Source of the DNA: Larkinella knui
GTDB taxonomy: Bacteria > Bacteroidota > Bacteroidia > Cytophagales > Spirosomataceae
Assembly: GCF_003858645.1 (NCBI RefSeq)
Contig: NZ_RQJP01000002.1
Coordinates: forward strand, 248,001 to 312,000
Reading direction: 5' to 3'
DNA length: 64,000 nucleotides
Shown here: piece by piece, positions 33,602 to 41,998 of the stretch
How the letters are laid out: the number at the start of each line of letters is the position of its first letter
How positions within the stretch are numbered: the stretch's first letter is position 1
The notes under the pieces: model-generated
The model's database searches: none
What the model was told of the DNA's origin: nothing
Seen by the model: only the letters and a program-made list of their open reading frames with translations
Position numbers and translations under genes: made by a program

Positions 33602-34210
33602 TTACTTTAACGTTTTGCTTCCGTCGGGCTGGTAAGCGTAGCGGAATGTATAATACCGGCTTTCGCTGCCCGGTCCGTCCGGCCCGCCCTTGTAGTAACC
33701 CAGAACCTGCACTTTGGCGTATTTGCCATCACCGGTGCGGATTACGAGCACTTTATCAGGCGTCGGAGCAATAATTCCGCCCCCGTAGGTATACCAGCCG
33801 TTGCCTGATCCGGTCGGAATAGCCAGTTTATTGGGGTTGTCATCGACCGCAAACGCAGCCTGATCCGGTACAACGGTCAGACTTTCGAAGGTTCCGGTAT
33901 AAATATAGGCGCCACCCTGACCCGCCCGCCCGGTTCCGCCGTTGACAATAAGGGTCGTTGCCCGAATGCCGATGTCCCATTTGTTGGTTGCCGAATCGCT
34001 GTTCGGCACCTGTTTACCTTCTTTAAAACTAAAAAACGTAAACCGGTTGGTCGCCCCCATCGGCCGGCCCGACTGCGGGTCGTTGCGGGTTGGATCAGCG
34101 GGTAAATCACTGACGGTGGACACTTTAACCGACTGGGCGCGAACGGGTTGCAAAACCGTTGCCAGCCCAATAAAAACCAGATTTACGAATGCCAACGAAA
34201 TTTTGTTCAC
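33602..34210 (-). CDS. HmuY family secreted heme-binding protein
   Basis: A 202-residue exported protein with a Sec signal ending PVRAQ (about residue 26) but no lipobox cysteine. The body shows the HmuY pattern: FTFFSFKEGKQV, NKWDIGIRATTLIVN, and at the end YAKVQVLGYYKG...YYTFRYAYQPDG. It is near the length of classical HmuY. Unlike the lipoprotein at 30308-31702 it should be soluble, in the periplasm or released as a hemophore. It lies in the operon between hmuS and the CxxC gene. Confidence 0.85.
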   Translation of the reverse strand: MNKISLAFVNLVFIGLATVLQPVRAQSVKVSTVSDLPADPTRNDPQSGRPMGATNRFTFFSFKEGKQVPNSDSATNKWDIGIRATTLIVNGGTGRAGQGGAYIYTGTFESLTVVPDQAAFAVDDNPNKLAIPTGSGNGWYTYGGGIIAPTPDKVLVIRTGDGKYAKVQVLGYYKGGPDGPGSESRYYTFRYAYQPDGSKTLK

Positions 34211-34256
34211 GATTTAGTCACGTATGGTTAAAAAATAATCCGGCTACGACAACACT

Positions 34257-35300
34257 TCACATTCGAGTCCGGCCCGGGTTAGCAACTTGAGCCACCACTT
34301 CGCGCCATTCGGTTTTTTCCGGAATACCGGGTTTCCGTTTCCCAAAAACCAACGCAATCTGGTTGCCCTCAGCGTCATAGAGTTCAAGGCTGGTGACAAT
34401 CCCGTCGACCGTTGGCTTTTTAACCACCCAGGCCGATGCGACATGATCTTCCCGCAGATGCAGATTGAACTGCGGGTCGAGCACGTTGAACCACGGTCCC
34501 ATCGGCACCAGTTTCCGAACTTCACCGGTATGAATCTGAATACAACCCTGGTTTCCCACAAAAATCATAATGGGCAAACTGCTTTTGGAAGCTTCATCAA
34601 ACACACTTTTCACAGCCTCCATGGTAATGGGCAACGCGTATCCTTCCGGTGCCAGCCGCATGGCCTGCAAACGGGAGACGTTGTATTTCCGCAACAGGCC
34701 AAAAAACGCGTGCGTATCCTTCAGATCGAGCCACGCCTGTTGAAAAGCCGCAACGTCGATTTCCGAATCCGGCTTTGGCGCCACAACTTCCGGTTTGGGC
34801 TCAATCGCCAGATTTCCAGTCTGATCGGTGGCCCGGTATCGATCGACAAGTGCGTCGTAAGCCAGTTCGTTACTTTGATCAGTCAGGTAGATTTTGTGAA
34901 CGGCTTCGCCATCGGAAGCAAAAAACTGCAGGCTCTTCCGGTCGTTTTCATGAACGGCGAAACCGAATTTCCAGTGGATCAAAAACAGGCGGAGGTCGAT
35001 ATCTTCACCCAAAACCAGCCCCACATGGCCGTTAAACGATACGTTCAGGTATTCGCCTTTCCGTTCGTGCACCACACTGTCGTTGCGGGTCAGGGCCATC
35101 ACGTAACCCAGCGTTGGAACTTCTTTCAACAATTCCCGAAAATCGCCGGCCAGTTGAGTCGCCGTTTCACCAATACCGGTGGCTACCAACTCGGCTTCGC
35201 TAACGCCCAACTGTTGAGCCGCATCGCGAATGCGCACTTTAGGATTTTCGGCCTTGAAAGCCGCATACTGTTTTTTCAGATCGAGAACGGTCGTTGTCAT
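34257..35300 (-). CDS. hmuS: Hemin-degrading/heme-handling factor
   Basis: A 347-residue cytoplasmic protein of the HemS/ChuS/HmuS family, which receives heme from the ABC importer and either stores or degrades it to free iron. The two repeated ChuS domains are visible: residues about 15-165 and 185-340, each starting with a segment like AAQQLGVSEAELVATGIG or the equivalent. The second carries HTGEVRKLVPMGPWFNVLDPQFNLHLRED, with the conserved histidine region. It sits 13 bases after hmuV in the same operon. Confidence 0.92.
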   Translation of the reverse strand: MTTTVLDLKKQYAAFKAENPKVRIRDAAQQLGVSEAELVATGIGETATQLAGDFRELLKEVPTLGYVMALTRNDSVVHERKGEYLNVSFNGHVGLVLGEDIDLRLFLIHWKFGFAVHENDRKSLQFFASDGEAVHKIYLTDQSNELAYDALVDRYRATDQTGNLAIEPKPEVVAPKPDSEIDVAAFQQAWLDLKDTHAFFGLLRKYNVSRLQAMRLAPEGYALPITMEAVKSVFDEASKSSLPIMIFVGNQGCIQIHTGEVRKLVPMGPWFNVLDPQFNLHLREDHVASAWVVKKPTVDGIVTSLELYDAEGNQIALVFGKRKPGIPEKTEWREVVAQVANPGRTRM

Positions 35301-35313
35301 GTTGTTGGTTAAT

Positions 35314-36147
35314 TTAAGTCGTGAGAGGAACGGAAATAGCCTGCCGGGTGTGAACGATCAACGGACAATCCAGCTCCGGCTGGTGAATAATCTGTACGGA
35401 TAAATTGAAGGCCTGACGGATGGATTCAGTGGTTAAAATGGCCGCCGGTTTGCCAAAAGCCAGCGCTTTACCTTCCTTGAGCAACAGCACTTTATGGGCA
35501 TATTGCATGACCAGATTCAGGTCGTGCAGAATCGCCACGACGCCGTAGCCGCGCCGGGTCAGTTCACTGGCCACTTCCAGTAAACTGTGTTGATAATAAA
35601 AATCCAGGCCGGTCGTCGGTTCATCGAGCAACAGGTATCTGGATTGCCGGATCGGCACATCAGGTCGGTTTATGTCCTCACTGCTCATCAGCTGGGCCAG
35701 AATTTTGGCAAGGTGGACGCGCTGCTGCTCTCCGCCCGACAGCGTCGGGACGGCCCGTCCGGCCAACTGAGAAATGCCGGTTCGTTCCAGTGCATAATCG
35801 ACAATGGCCAGATCTTCGGGACGCGGCTGGCCTTCAAAATGCGGATACCGGCCCATCATCACCAGTTCATACACACTGAATTCGAACGCCAGCGGATTTT
35901 GCTGGGCCAAAACCGCCCGTCGCCGGGCCAGTTCGAGCGCCGAAAATTGGCCAATCGGTTTTTTATCGAGTAAAACCTGCCCCTGCGTGGGCGACAGTTC
36001 CCGGCTAAAGGTTTTCAGCAGCGTGGATTTTCCGGCCCCGTTTGCACCCACCACCGCCACCAATTCGCCTGGCCAGACGGCCAGCGACACATCGTCCAGC
36101 AGGACTTTCCGGTTGATTTGGTGCGAAATATGTTGTACTTCCAGCAT
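35314..36147 (-). CDS. hmuV: Heme ABC importer ATP-binding protein
   Basis: A 277-residue ABC ATPase of the FecE/HmuV group. Walker A is GANGAGKSTLL (about residues 34-44), the signature is LSGGEQQRVHLAKILAQL, and Walker B is LLLDEPTTGLD. It supplies energy for heme import through HmuU. An imperfect A/T-rich repeat lies in the 95-base gap between it and hmuU. Confidence 0.93.
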   Translation of the reverse strand: MLEVQHISHQINRKVLLDDVSLAVWPGELVAVVGANGAGKSTLLKTFSRELSPTQGQVLLDKKPIGQFSALELARRRAVLAQQNPLAFEFSVYELVMMGRYPHFEGQPRPEDLAIVDYALERTGISQLAGRAVPTLSGGEQQRVHLAKILAQLMSSEDINRPDVPIRQSRYLLLDEPTTGLDFYYQHSLLEVASELTRRGYGVVAILHDLNLVMQYAHKVLLLKEGKALAFGKPAAILTTESIRQAFNLSVQIIHQPELDCPLIVHTRQAISVPLTT

Positions 36148-36163
36148 GCTTTCCAGTTGCTCT

Positions 36164-36240
36164 GTTTATGGTTTAAAGTTTATAACCAGAGGATAATAAG
36201 CCGTTGATTATAAAATAGTTAATCATAAACTATAAATTAA
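36164..36240. repeat. Imperfect A/T-rich inverted repeat in hmuU-hmuV gap
   Basis: TTTATGGTTTA near 36164-36174 is mirrored by TAAACTATAAA (36226-36236) with one mismatch. The gap is otherwise AT-rich and holds no reading frame. It may be another intergenic palindrome and could lower hmuV expression relative to hmuTU. Confidence 0.45.
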
Positions 36241-36242
36241 AA

Positions 36243-37349
36243 TTACGCCCGGTTACCCGCGCCCCGAATCAGCATAAACAGAAAGGTCGGAGCGCCAATC
36301 ATTCCCGTGATAATACCGATCGGCAATTCGGCCGGCATAACAATCGTTCGGGCCACGAGATCCGATAAGGTCAACACAATGGCTCCCAACAGGGCCGAAG
36401 CGGGCAATACCGTCCGGTGATTGGCGCCCGAAATGAGTCGGATCAGGTGCGGCACCACCAGTCCGATGAAACCGATAACGCCCGAAACCGCCACCGCCAC
36501 GCCCACGCCGAGGGTAGCCAGGATGACGACGTTTCGTTTCAATTTTGACACATCTACGCCAAGGTGTCCGGCCTGACTTTCACCCAGGGCGAATGCATTC
36601 ATGGGTTTGCTCAGTCGCGGCATGAGCAAAATCGGAAGGAGCAGAAACGGTGTGGCCACCTGCAACACTTCCCAGCTGGCCCCGCCCAGACTCCCCATGC
36701 TCCAGGTTGAAATGGTCCGGAGCTGGGCTTCGTCGGCCAGATACATCATCAGCCCGCGTAAGGCTTCACAGAAGACGTTAATGGCAATTCCGACCAGCAG
36801 CATCGTTGAAACGACGGTTCGGCCGTTTTTCCGGGCCAGCGTATAAACCAGCAGCGTTGTGCCAACGGCCCCGGCAAATGCCGCCAGCGATAGCGTGTAT
36901 AAACCGGAAAGGGATGACAAATCCCGGAAGATTTTCAGCTGCAACACAATCATCAGAACGGCCATGACCGACGCGCCCGACGAAATACCGATGAGGCCCG
37001 GATCGGCCAGCGGATTCCGGAACAACCCCTGAATGGCCGCCCCTGAAATCCCCAAAACGCCCCCAACCAGCACGCCCAGCAGGATTCGCGGCAGACGGAT
37101 GACGGTCAGAACCGTCTCCTGCTGGGGTTCTACGGCGGCAATTTCCCAACCGACCTGCCTCAACAGAATCGCCAGCACGTCGGGAACCGAAATCGATACG
37201 GCACCGATGCCGACCGACCACACCATTACGACCAGCAGCAGCACCAACAGCAACCCGTTCAGCCACCAGCCTTTGGAACGGGGCAATCCGGTCGGAATAA
37301 TCCGCTGCGACGGCGCAGCCGCCAGGGGTGGTTGTAGGTCAGTTTGCAT
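36243..37349 (-). CDS. hmuU: Heme ABC importer permease (FecCD family)
   Basis: A 368-residue inner-membrane permease of the BtuC/FecCD family with about ten hydrophobic helices. Family motifs are visible: PRILLGVLVGGVLGISGAAIQGLFRNPLADPGLIGISSGA and, later, GFIGLVVPHLIRLISGANHRTVLPASALLGA. These are the standard coupling and gate regions. It pairs with HmuV and takes heme from HmuT. It lies 18 bases after the hmuT stop. Confidence 0.93.
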   Translation of the reverse strand: MQTDLQPPLAAAPSQRIIPTGLPRSKGWWLNGLLLVLLLVVMVWSVGIGAVSISVPDVLAILLRQVGWEIAAVEPQQETVLTVIRLPRILLGVLVGGVLGISGAAIQGLFRNPLADPGLIGISSGASVMAVLMIVLQLKIFRDLSSLSGLYTLSLAAFAGAVGTTLLVYTLARKNGRTVVSTMLLVGIAINVFCEALRGLMMYLADEAQLRTISTWSMGSLGGASWEVLQVATPFLLLPILLMPRLSKPMNAFALGESQAGHLGVDVSKLKRNVVILATLGVGVAVAVSGVIGFIGLVVPHLIRLISGANHRTVLPASALLGAIVLTLSDLVARTIVMPAELPIGIITGMIGAPTFLFMLIRGAGNRA

Positions 37350-37367
37350 ACAATAAGGGGGCAGCCA

Positions 37368-38231
37368 TTAATTTTTTAGCGACAATTCGGGGTTCAGTTT
37401 TCGACTCAGTTCCTGAATAGCCAGACCCAAACGGGGGCTAAAACCGGTCAGTAGCTGACCATCCATTTCAATTACCCGGCGATTTCGACCGGCATTGGTT
37501 TGGGCGACTCCCTGAACTTTCAGAAGTCCGTCGATACCACCCAGGCTTTCCAACCCACTCGTAAACAGCAAGATAACATCCGGATTGCCGCTTACCAGGG
37601 CTTCGGGCGTCAGCGGTTTAAAGCTTTCGAAATCGTTGAAAGCATTCTGCGCACCCGCCAATTGAATTATTTTTTCGATGGAGGTATTACGACCCGCCAC
37701 CGTCATGGTTCCGGTGCCACGGGCGTAAATGAAGAGTACTTTCTGCGGTTTAGCCGGTTTTCGAATTTTAGCCAGATCGGCGTCTAGTTTGCGAATTAGT
37801 AAGGCGGCTTTAGCCGAAGCACCAAACGCCCTGGCGACGTCGCCGATCAGCTTTTTGGTGCCGGCAACACTGGTTTCCTGGTCGAAAATCAGCGTTTTCA
37901 CCCCGGCGCTTTTGAATTGTTGCACAACTTCCGGTTTTATATCCATGCTCCCGTTGGAGCGAACACCGAGAATGGTGGTTGGGCGCAGGGCCAGCACCGC
38001 TTCGGCACCGATGTTGCGATTGTGACCTACTTTCGGAATTTTCTCCATGGCCGCCGGATACGTACTCGTTATATCGACACCGACCAGCTGGTTTTGAAGA
38101 CCCAGATCACAAAGAATTTCCGTTATCGTTCCGTTCAGGGAAACGATACGCTCGCTTTTCGAATTTCCCTGGGCATATACCGACACACTGATTAGCAGCA
38201 TGACAGCCAGTAAATAGACTTTTTTCACCAT
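37368..38231 (-). CDS. hmuT: Heme ABC importer periplasmic binding protein
   Basis: A 287-residue periplasmic binding protein of the heme/siderophore class (cluster A-II). The start at 38231 gives a good signal peptide (VKKVYLLAVMLLISVSVYAQ); an upstream TTG would only lengthen it. The first lobe begins RIVSLNGTITEILCDLGL and contains ITSTYPAAMEKIPKVGHNRNIGAEAVLAL, with a tyrosine at the position used for heme ligation in HmuT proteins. It is the first gene of the operon, and the regulatory motif pair lies just upstream. Confidence 0.9.
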   Translation of the reverse strand: MVKKVYLLAVMLLISVSVYAQGNSKSERIVSLNGTITEILCDLGLQNQLVGVDITSTYPAAMEKIPKVGHNRNIGAEAVLALRPTTILGVRSNGSMDIKPEVVQQFKSAGVKTLIFDQETSVAGTKKLIGDVARAFGASAKAALLIRKLDADLAKIRKPAKPQKVLFIYARGTGTMTVAGRNTSIEKIIQLAGAQNAFNDFESFKPLTPEALVSGNPDVILLFTSGLESLGGIDGLLKVQGVAQTNAGRNRRVIEMDGQLLTGFSPRLGLAIQELSRKLNPELSLKN

Positions 38232-38255
38232 TTCCTTCCAGTCAGTTAACAGGCA

Positions 38256-38328
38256 CAAATAAATTAGACTATTTCTAAATAAACAACCTTTTAGGAATAT
38301 TATTTTTCAATAGTCTAAATTAGAATTA
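38256..38328 (-). promoter_or_regulatory. Promoter/operator region of the hmu operon
   Basis: Two motif copies face each other: on the minus strand AATAGTCTAATTTATTTG (38256-38273), and on the plus strand TAGTCTAAATTAGAATTA (38311-38328). The second matches the tandem repeats before the TonB receptor gene. The first also contains an inverted repeat AATTAGA-N5-TCTAAAT (38262-38280) and overlaps a weak -7 box. Shared motifs point to one repressor controlling both heme operons. Confidence 0.55.
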
Positions 38329-38417
38329 CCTGAACGGATTGGCTTTCGGAAAATACCGATGCTGCATTTTCGGAGTGGCAAACGTAAATTTCAGCGTTGA
38401 AATCCTATAAAAACAAA

Positions 38418-38443
38418 AAAGCCACTCATTGCTGAGCGGCTTT
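38418..38443 (-). terminator. Intrinsic terminator of the small lipoprotein gene
   Basis: On the minus strand AAAGCCGCTCA pairs (one G-T wobble) with TGAGTGGCTTT and continues in a T-run. It lies 22 bases after the stop of the 61-residue lipoprotein gene. Confidence 0.85.
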
Positions 38444-38465
38444 CGTACGTTATGATAACGTAGAC

Positions 38466-38651
38466 TTATTTTGCTGAATCAGCAGACATGCTGTCAGTTG
38501 CCATTGTCGTATCAGACATCATGGATGAGTCAGAAGACATTGCAGTTGAGTCAGTTGTTGATGTAGTATCTTCAGTCTTTTTTGATTGACAAGCAGCAGC
38601 CAAAGAAACCATCGTCGCAACGAACAATACAGATTTTACAATACGTTTCAT
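38466..38651 (-). CDS. Small Ser/Thr/Asp/Met-rich lipoprotein
   Basis: A 61-residue lipoprotein with a short signal peptide and lipobox LAAAC (Cys21). The mature part is a low-complexity acidic tail of Ser, Thr, Asp, Met and Ala (for example SSDSSMMSDTTMATDSM). A dedicated terminator follows, which supports it as a real gene. Similar tiny lipoproteins occur in Cytophagales and have no known role; the methionine-rich acidic tail could bind metal ions (copper is often bound by Met clusters), but this is a guess. It is divergent from the sigma factor gene. Confidence 0.7.
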   Translation of the reverse strand: MKRIVKSVLFVATMVSLAAACQSKKTEDTTSTTDSTAMSSDSSMMSDTTMATDSMSADSAK

Positions 38652-38752
38652 GAGAGTAGTCAGTTTAAGTGATAATAAATCTCACCCTTAATACAGGAAG
38701 GGCCATTAGGTAACCCATGTTTTTTCAAAAAAATTAAAATTTATTTTTGGGT

Positions 38753-38760
38753 TACATTTG
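38753..38760 (+). promoter_or_regulatory. -7 box before the sigma factor gene
   Basis: TACATTTG is a full match to TAnnTTTG, 32 bases before the ATG. No clear -33 TTG lies at the usual distance. An AAGGAA ribosome site follows at 38784-38789. Confidence 0.55.
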
Positions 38761-38792
38761 ACCCGGAATCGTATTAAGTATGCAAGGAACCA

Positions 38793-39368
38793 ATGACAGA
38801 ACCGAGCCGTTTGCATGTATCTGACGACCACCTGCTTGCCGGGTTGGCCAACGGTTCGGACACGATGCTGGAAGAGCTGTATAAACGGTATTTTCCGATG
38901 GTGTTGCACCTCATCCTGAATAACAGCGGCTCAGAAGATGATGCTAAAGATATTTATCAGGAAACGCTGATTGTCCTGTACGAGAAAGTGACGGCGGATT
39001 CGCTGGAATTGCATTGCCAGTTAAAAACGTACCTCTATTCGGTGAGCCGTCGGCTCTGGCTCAAGCAATTATCAATGCGAAGCCGCAACGGAAATTCGCT
39101 GGTGGATACCGAAGATCTGGCGGATGTGGACGACGATCTGACTGATCATGAATCCCGGGACCGCCAGTTCGATCTGATGGCCGATTCGCTCGACCGACTG
39201 GGAGAACCCTGCCGGACTTTGCTGGAAGATTTTTATATCCATCATTTGTCGATGCAGGACATTACCGAAAAATTTGGCTATACGAACGCCGATAATGCCA
39301 AAACACAGAAATACAAGTGTCTGATGCGGCTGAAACGGTTATTCTTTTCAGTATTTAAAGAAGAGTAA
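38793..39368 (+). CDS. RNA polymerase sigma factor (sigma-70/ECF type)
   Basis: A 191-residue sigma factor with region 2 (EELYKRYFPMVLHLILNNSGSEDDAKDIYQETLIVLYEKV, about residues 28-67) and a region 4 helix-turn-helix near the C-terminus (SMQDITEKFGYTNADNAKTQKYKCLMRLK, about 150-180). It directs RNA polymerase to a dedicated set of promoters. The next gene starts one base after its stop and has an anti-sigma-like cytoplasmic part, so the two form a regulatory unit. An AAGGAA ribosome site precedes the ATG at 38793. Confidence 0.85.
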   Translation: MTEPSRLHVSDDHLLAGLANGSDTMLEELYKRYFPMVLHLILNNSGSEDDAKDIYQETLIVLYEKVTADSLELHCQLKTYLYSVSRRLWLKQLSMRSRNGNSLVDTEDLADVDDDLTDHESRDRQFDLMADSLDRLGEPCRTLLEDFYIHHLSMQDITEKFGYTNADNAKTQKYKCLMRLKRLFFSVFKEE

Positions 39369-39369
39369 A

Positions 39370-40512
39370 ATGATCGACCACCAGAAATTCACCGACTGGG
39401 TTGACAAATGGCTTCGCAACGAACTGACGGAAGCTGAGCGGCTGGAGTTTGAAGCGATCCGCCGGTCGGATCCGGTACTGGCCCAGCGCGCCCGCGAACA
39501 GCAGCAGCTGGCGAAGGCCATGAAAAACTACGGCCAGCGTACGGATTTTCGCAGTCGCCTGAACCGGATTCATGCCCGGTTGGATATGGATGCTGTTCGG
39601 GATGAGGCCAGTCAGCTTTCGAAGGTTCGAAAACTGCACTCTACCGGCGGAACCCTCCGGCAGTTGTGGCAAACTTACCGCCCCATTCTGGCCGTGGCCG
39701 CTTCGGTTGCGCTCATTACAACGTTTGGAACCCTGATGCTGGTCCGGCAATACCAGTCGAGCCACAAGCAACAGGAACAATACAGCATGATGCGTCGGGA
39801 TTTGCAAGCCATCCGGCGGTCGCAGAATGCGATTTTGCAGGATTTGAATGCCCGCGAGCGAGCGTTGCAGATCAATCCGGGTCAGGTAGCCGGGTCGGGC
39901 TTTTTGCTGTCGCCGGATGGGTATCTGGTGACCAACACGCACATCATTCAGGATGCGGATTCCGTGTATATCCAAAGCACGAAAGGCGATATTTACAAGG
40001 CAAAAGTCGTTTATGCCGACACCAAATATGACCTCGCCATTTTGCAGGTGCACGAAGACAGTGCGTTTCGGGTAAAAACCACACTGCCCTACGGCTTTGA
40101 AGCCGCGCCCTCGGATTTGGGCGAACGCGTTTTTACGCTGGGTTTCCCGCGGGAAGAAATTGTTTATGGCGAAGGTTATCTGAGTTCGCACACCGGTTAC
40201 CGGGGTGATTCAACGGCCTATCAGGTAGCCATCAGCGTGAACCCCGGGAACTCCGGTGGTCCGTTGCTGGATGAAAAAGGAAATGTAATCGGCATCATCA
40301 GCGGGAAGCAAACGTCGTCGGAAGGCGCTACATTTGCCATCAAAACCGATTATCTGTTCCGGGCCATTTCGTCGATTCCGACCGATTCGCTTAAAAACAA
40401 TTCGATTCGGATGAGTCGCAAAAATGGCCTCGCCAAACTCCCGCGCAAGGATCAGATTAAAAAGATTCAGGAGAGTGTGTACATGGTGAAGGTGTTCAAG
40501 CACGAGAAATAA
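39370..40512 (+). CDS. Membrane-tethered trypsin-like protease with anti-sigma-like N-terminus
   Basis: A 380-residue type II membrane protein. Residues 1-95 are charged and cytoplasmic; FTDWVDKWLRNELTEAERLEFEA resembles the start of anti-sigma factors but has no zinc-binding cysteines. A single helix spans about 105-127. A coiled linker (about 130-165) leads to an HtrA-like trypsin domain with the full triad His191 (TNTHIIQD), Asp221 (KYDLAIL) and Ser295 (NPGNSGGPL). No PDZ domain follows. It begins one base after the sigma gene, so it probably senses envelope stress and controls that sigma factor. A terminator follows. Confidence 0.8.
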   Translation: MIDHQKFTDWVDKWLRNELTEAERLEFEAIRRSDPVLAQRAREQQQLAKAMKNYGQRTDFRSRLNRIHARLDMDAVRDEASQLSKVRKLHSTGGTLRQLWQTYRPILAVAASVALITTFGTLMLVRQYQSSHKQQEQYSMMRRDLQAIRRSQNAILQDLNARERALQINPGQVAGSGFLLSPDGYLVTNTHIIQDADSVYIQSTKGDIYKAKVVYADTKYDLAILQVHEDSAFRVKTTLPYGFEAAPSDLGERVFTLGFPREEIVYGEGYLSSHTGYRGDSTAYQVAISVNPGNSGGPLLDEKGNVIGIISGKQTSSEGATFAIKTDYLFRAISSIPTDSLKNNSIRMSRKNGLAKLPRKDQIKKIQESVYMVKVFKHEK

Positions 40513-40550
40513 GCGACTGAACTACAGCTTCAATCCTATCCAATACGATA

Positions 40551-40582
40551 AAAAGCCAACTTTGAGGAAAGTTGGCTTTTTT
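40551..40582 (+). terminator. Intrinsic terminator of the sigma/protease operon
   Basis: AAAAGCCAACTTT (40551-40563) pairs with AAAGTTGGCTTTTTT (40568-40582) around a GAGG loop, 38 bases after the protease stop. Confidence 0.9.
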
Positions 40583-40678
40583 GTTGGGTTGATTTATCAA
40601 ATTAAAATTAAGCGTTACATTGTACCTTCAATTGGCTGTGTTGCACCAAGTGACCGTCGACTAACCAGACCCTTAATC

Positions 40679-41923
40679 ATGCAAGCAAGCGTAAGTAACC
40701 GAAAGCCCGCGGCTTTTACCGAAAAGAAATACCTCGTCACCATTGTTTTTGTCACCTCACTGTTCATGTTCTGGGGCATCGCCATAACGATGGGTGATGT
40801 GCTCAACAAACACTTTCAGCATGTGCTGAGTCTGACCAAAACGCAGTCGGCCTTTGTACAGTTTGCTATTTTCGGAGCCTACTTTGTGATGGGTATTCCC
40901 GCCGGGCTTTTCATGAAGCGGTTTGGGTATAAATCCGGCGTGCTGCTGGGTCTAGGGCTTTTCGCCACCGGTGCCTTTCTGTTTGTACCGGCGGCCAATG
41001 CGGCTTCCTTTACCTACTTTGGTCTTGCCCTTTTCATACTAGGTTGCGGTCTTTCAACCCTCGAGACGGTGGCGCACCCCTTTGTGGCTTCACTGGGTGA
41101 CCAACGCACCAGCGACCAACGCATCAATTTCGCGCAGGCTTTCAACGCCCTGGGTGCCATCATGGGACCGGCCATCGGTTCCTATTTTTTATTGAGAACC
41201 AACACCGAAGGAAGCACCGATCTGACGTCGGTCAAGATGCTGTACATTGTGATTGGGAGTGTCATCGCCGGTATTGCGGTGCTGTTTTCGTTCGTCAAGG
41301 TTCCGGCCCTTACCAACCCACACGCTTCGGCCGACGTTGATCCGGATGCCGTAAACGTCGATGTCGAACCGGAAAAGAGCCTTTTTCAACACCGGCATTT
41401 CGTCTGGGCCGTTATTGCGCAGTTTTTCAATGTAGCGGCACAAGGCGGTACGTGGGCCTTTTTCATCAATTACGGCCATGAGAAAATGGGGTTTTCCGAC
41501 GCAACCGCCGGTAATTACATGGTGCTGTTTATGGGGCTCATGCTCGCCGGACGGTTTGTCGGAACTTTCCTGATGCGGTTTATCGCTCCCAATTCGCTGC
41601 TGGCTATTTTTGCCGCTGGTAACATTCTGATGTGCCTCATTATCGCCCAAAGCTGGGGATGGCCGTCTTTTATCGCCCTGCTGATGCTAAATTTCTTCTT
41701 CAGTATCATGTTCCCGACCATTTTCAGTCTGGGGTTGAAAAACCTGGGATCGCATACCCAGCAGGCGGCTTCCTTTATTTCAATGGGCGTTTGCGGGGGT
41801 GCTCTTTTTCCGTTTGCTATGGGTGCTGTGGCCGAATACGATGTGGCTACGGCCTATTATCTGCCCATTATTTGCTATGCCGTGATTTTCCTGTTCGGCG
41901 CCAAATTTTCAAAACCAATCTAA
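40679..41923 (+). CDS. Sugar MFS transporter (FucP-like)
   Basis: A 414-residue, twelve-helix inner-membrane transporter of the fucose:H+ symporter branch. Typical features include SLFMFWGIAITMGDVLNKHFQ (first helix and loop), the GYKSGVLLGLGLFATGA loop, and ETVAHPFVASLGDQRTSDQRINFAQAFNALGAIMGPAIG in helices 4-5. The ATG at 40679 was preferred over an in-frame start at 40562 that lies within the terminator. The sugar (fucose, glucose, galactose or other) cannot be told. A GTACCC hairpin and a terminator follow. Confidence 0.88.
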   Translation: MQASVSNRKPAAFTEKKYLVTIVFVTSLFMFWGIAITMGDVLNKHFQHVLSLTKTQSAFVQFAIFGAYFVMGIPAGLFMKRFGYKSGVLLGLGLFATGAFLFVPAANAASFTYFGLALFILGCGLSTLETVAHPFVASLGDQRTSDQRINFAQAFNALGAIMGPAIGSYFLLRTNTEGSTDLTSVKMLYIVIGSVIAGIAVLFSFVKVPALTNPHASADVDPDAVNVDVEPEKSLFQHRHFVWAVIAQFFNVAAQGGTWAFFINYGHEKMGFSDATAGNYMVLFMGLMLAGRFVGTFLMRFIAPNSLLAIFAAGNILMCLIIAQSWGWPSFIALLMLNFFFSIMFPTIFSLGLKNLGSHTQQAASFISMGVCGGALFPFAMGAVAEYDVATAYYLPIICYAVIFLFGAKFSKPI

Positions 41924-41925
41924 TG

Positions 41926-41995
41926 CGTACCCACGGACTTTAGTCCGTGATTTTTAATCCAGGGCATTAAACACGGACTAAAGTCCGCGGGTACG
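41926..41995. repeat. GTACCCACGGAC-family inverted repeat
   Basis: Arms 41926-41949 and 41972-41995 are inverted copies (one mismatch) of CGTACCCACGGACTTTAG..., each palindromic in itself. It directly follows the transporter stop, as the copies after pyrB and the histidine kinase do. Confidence 0.85.
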
Positions 41996-41998
41996 TTC

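Noticed and set aside
34287-35312. A 341-codon open stretch on the plus strand
   Set aside because: Antisense to hmuS, which is well supported by family and operon.
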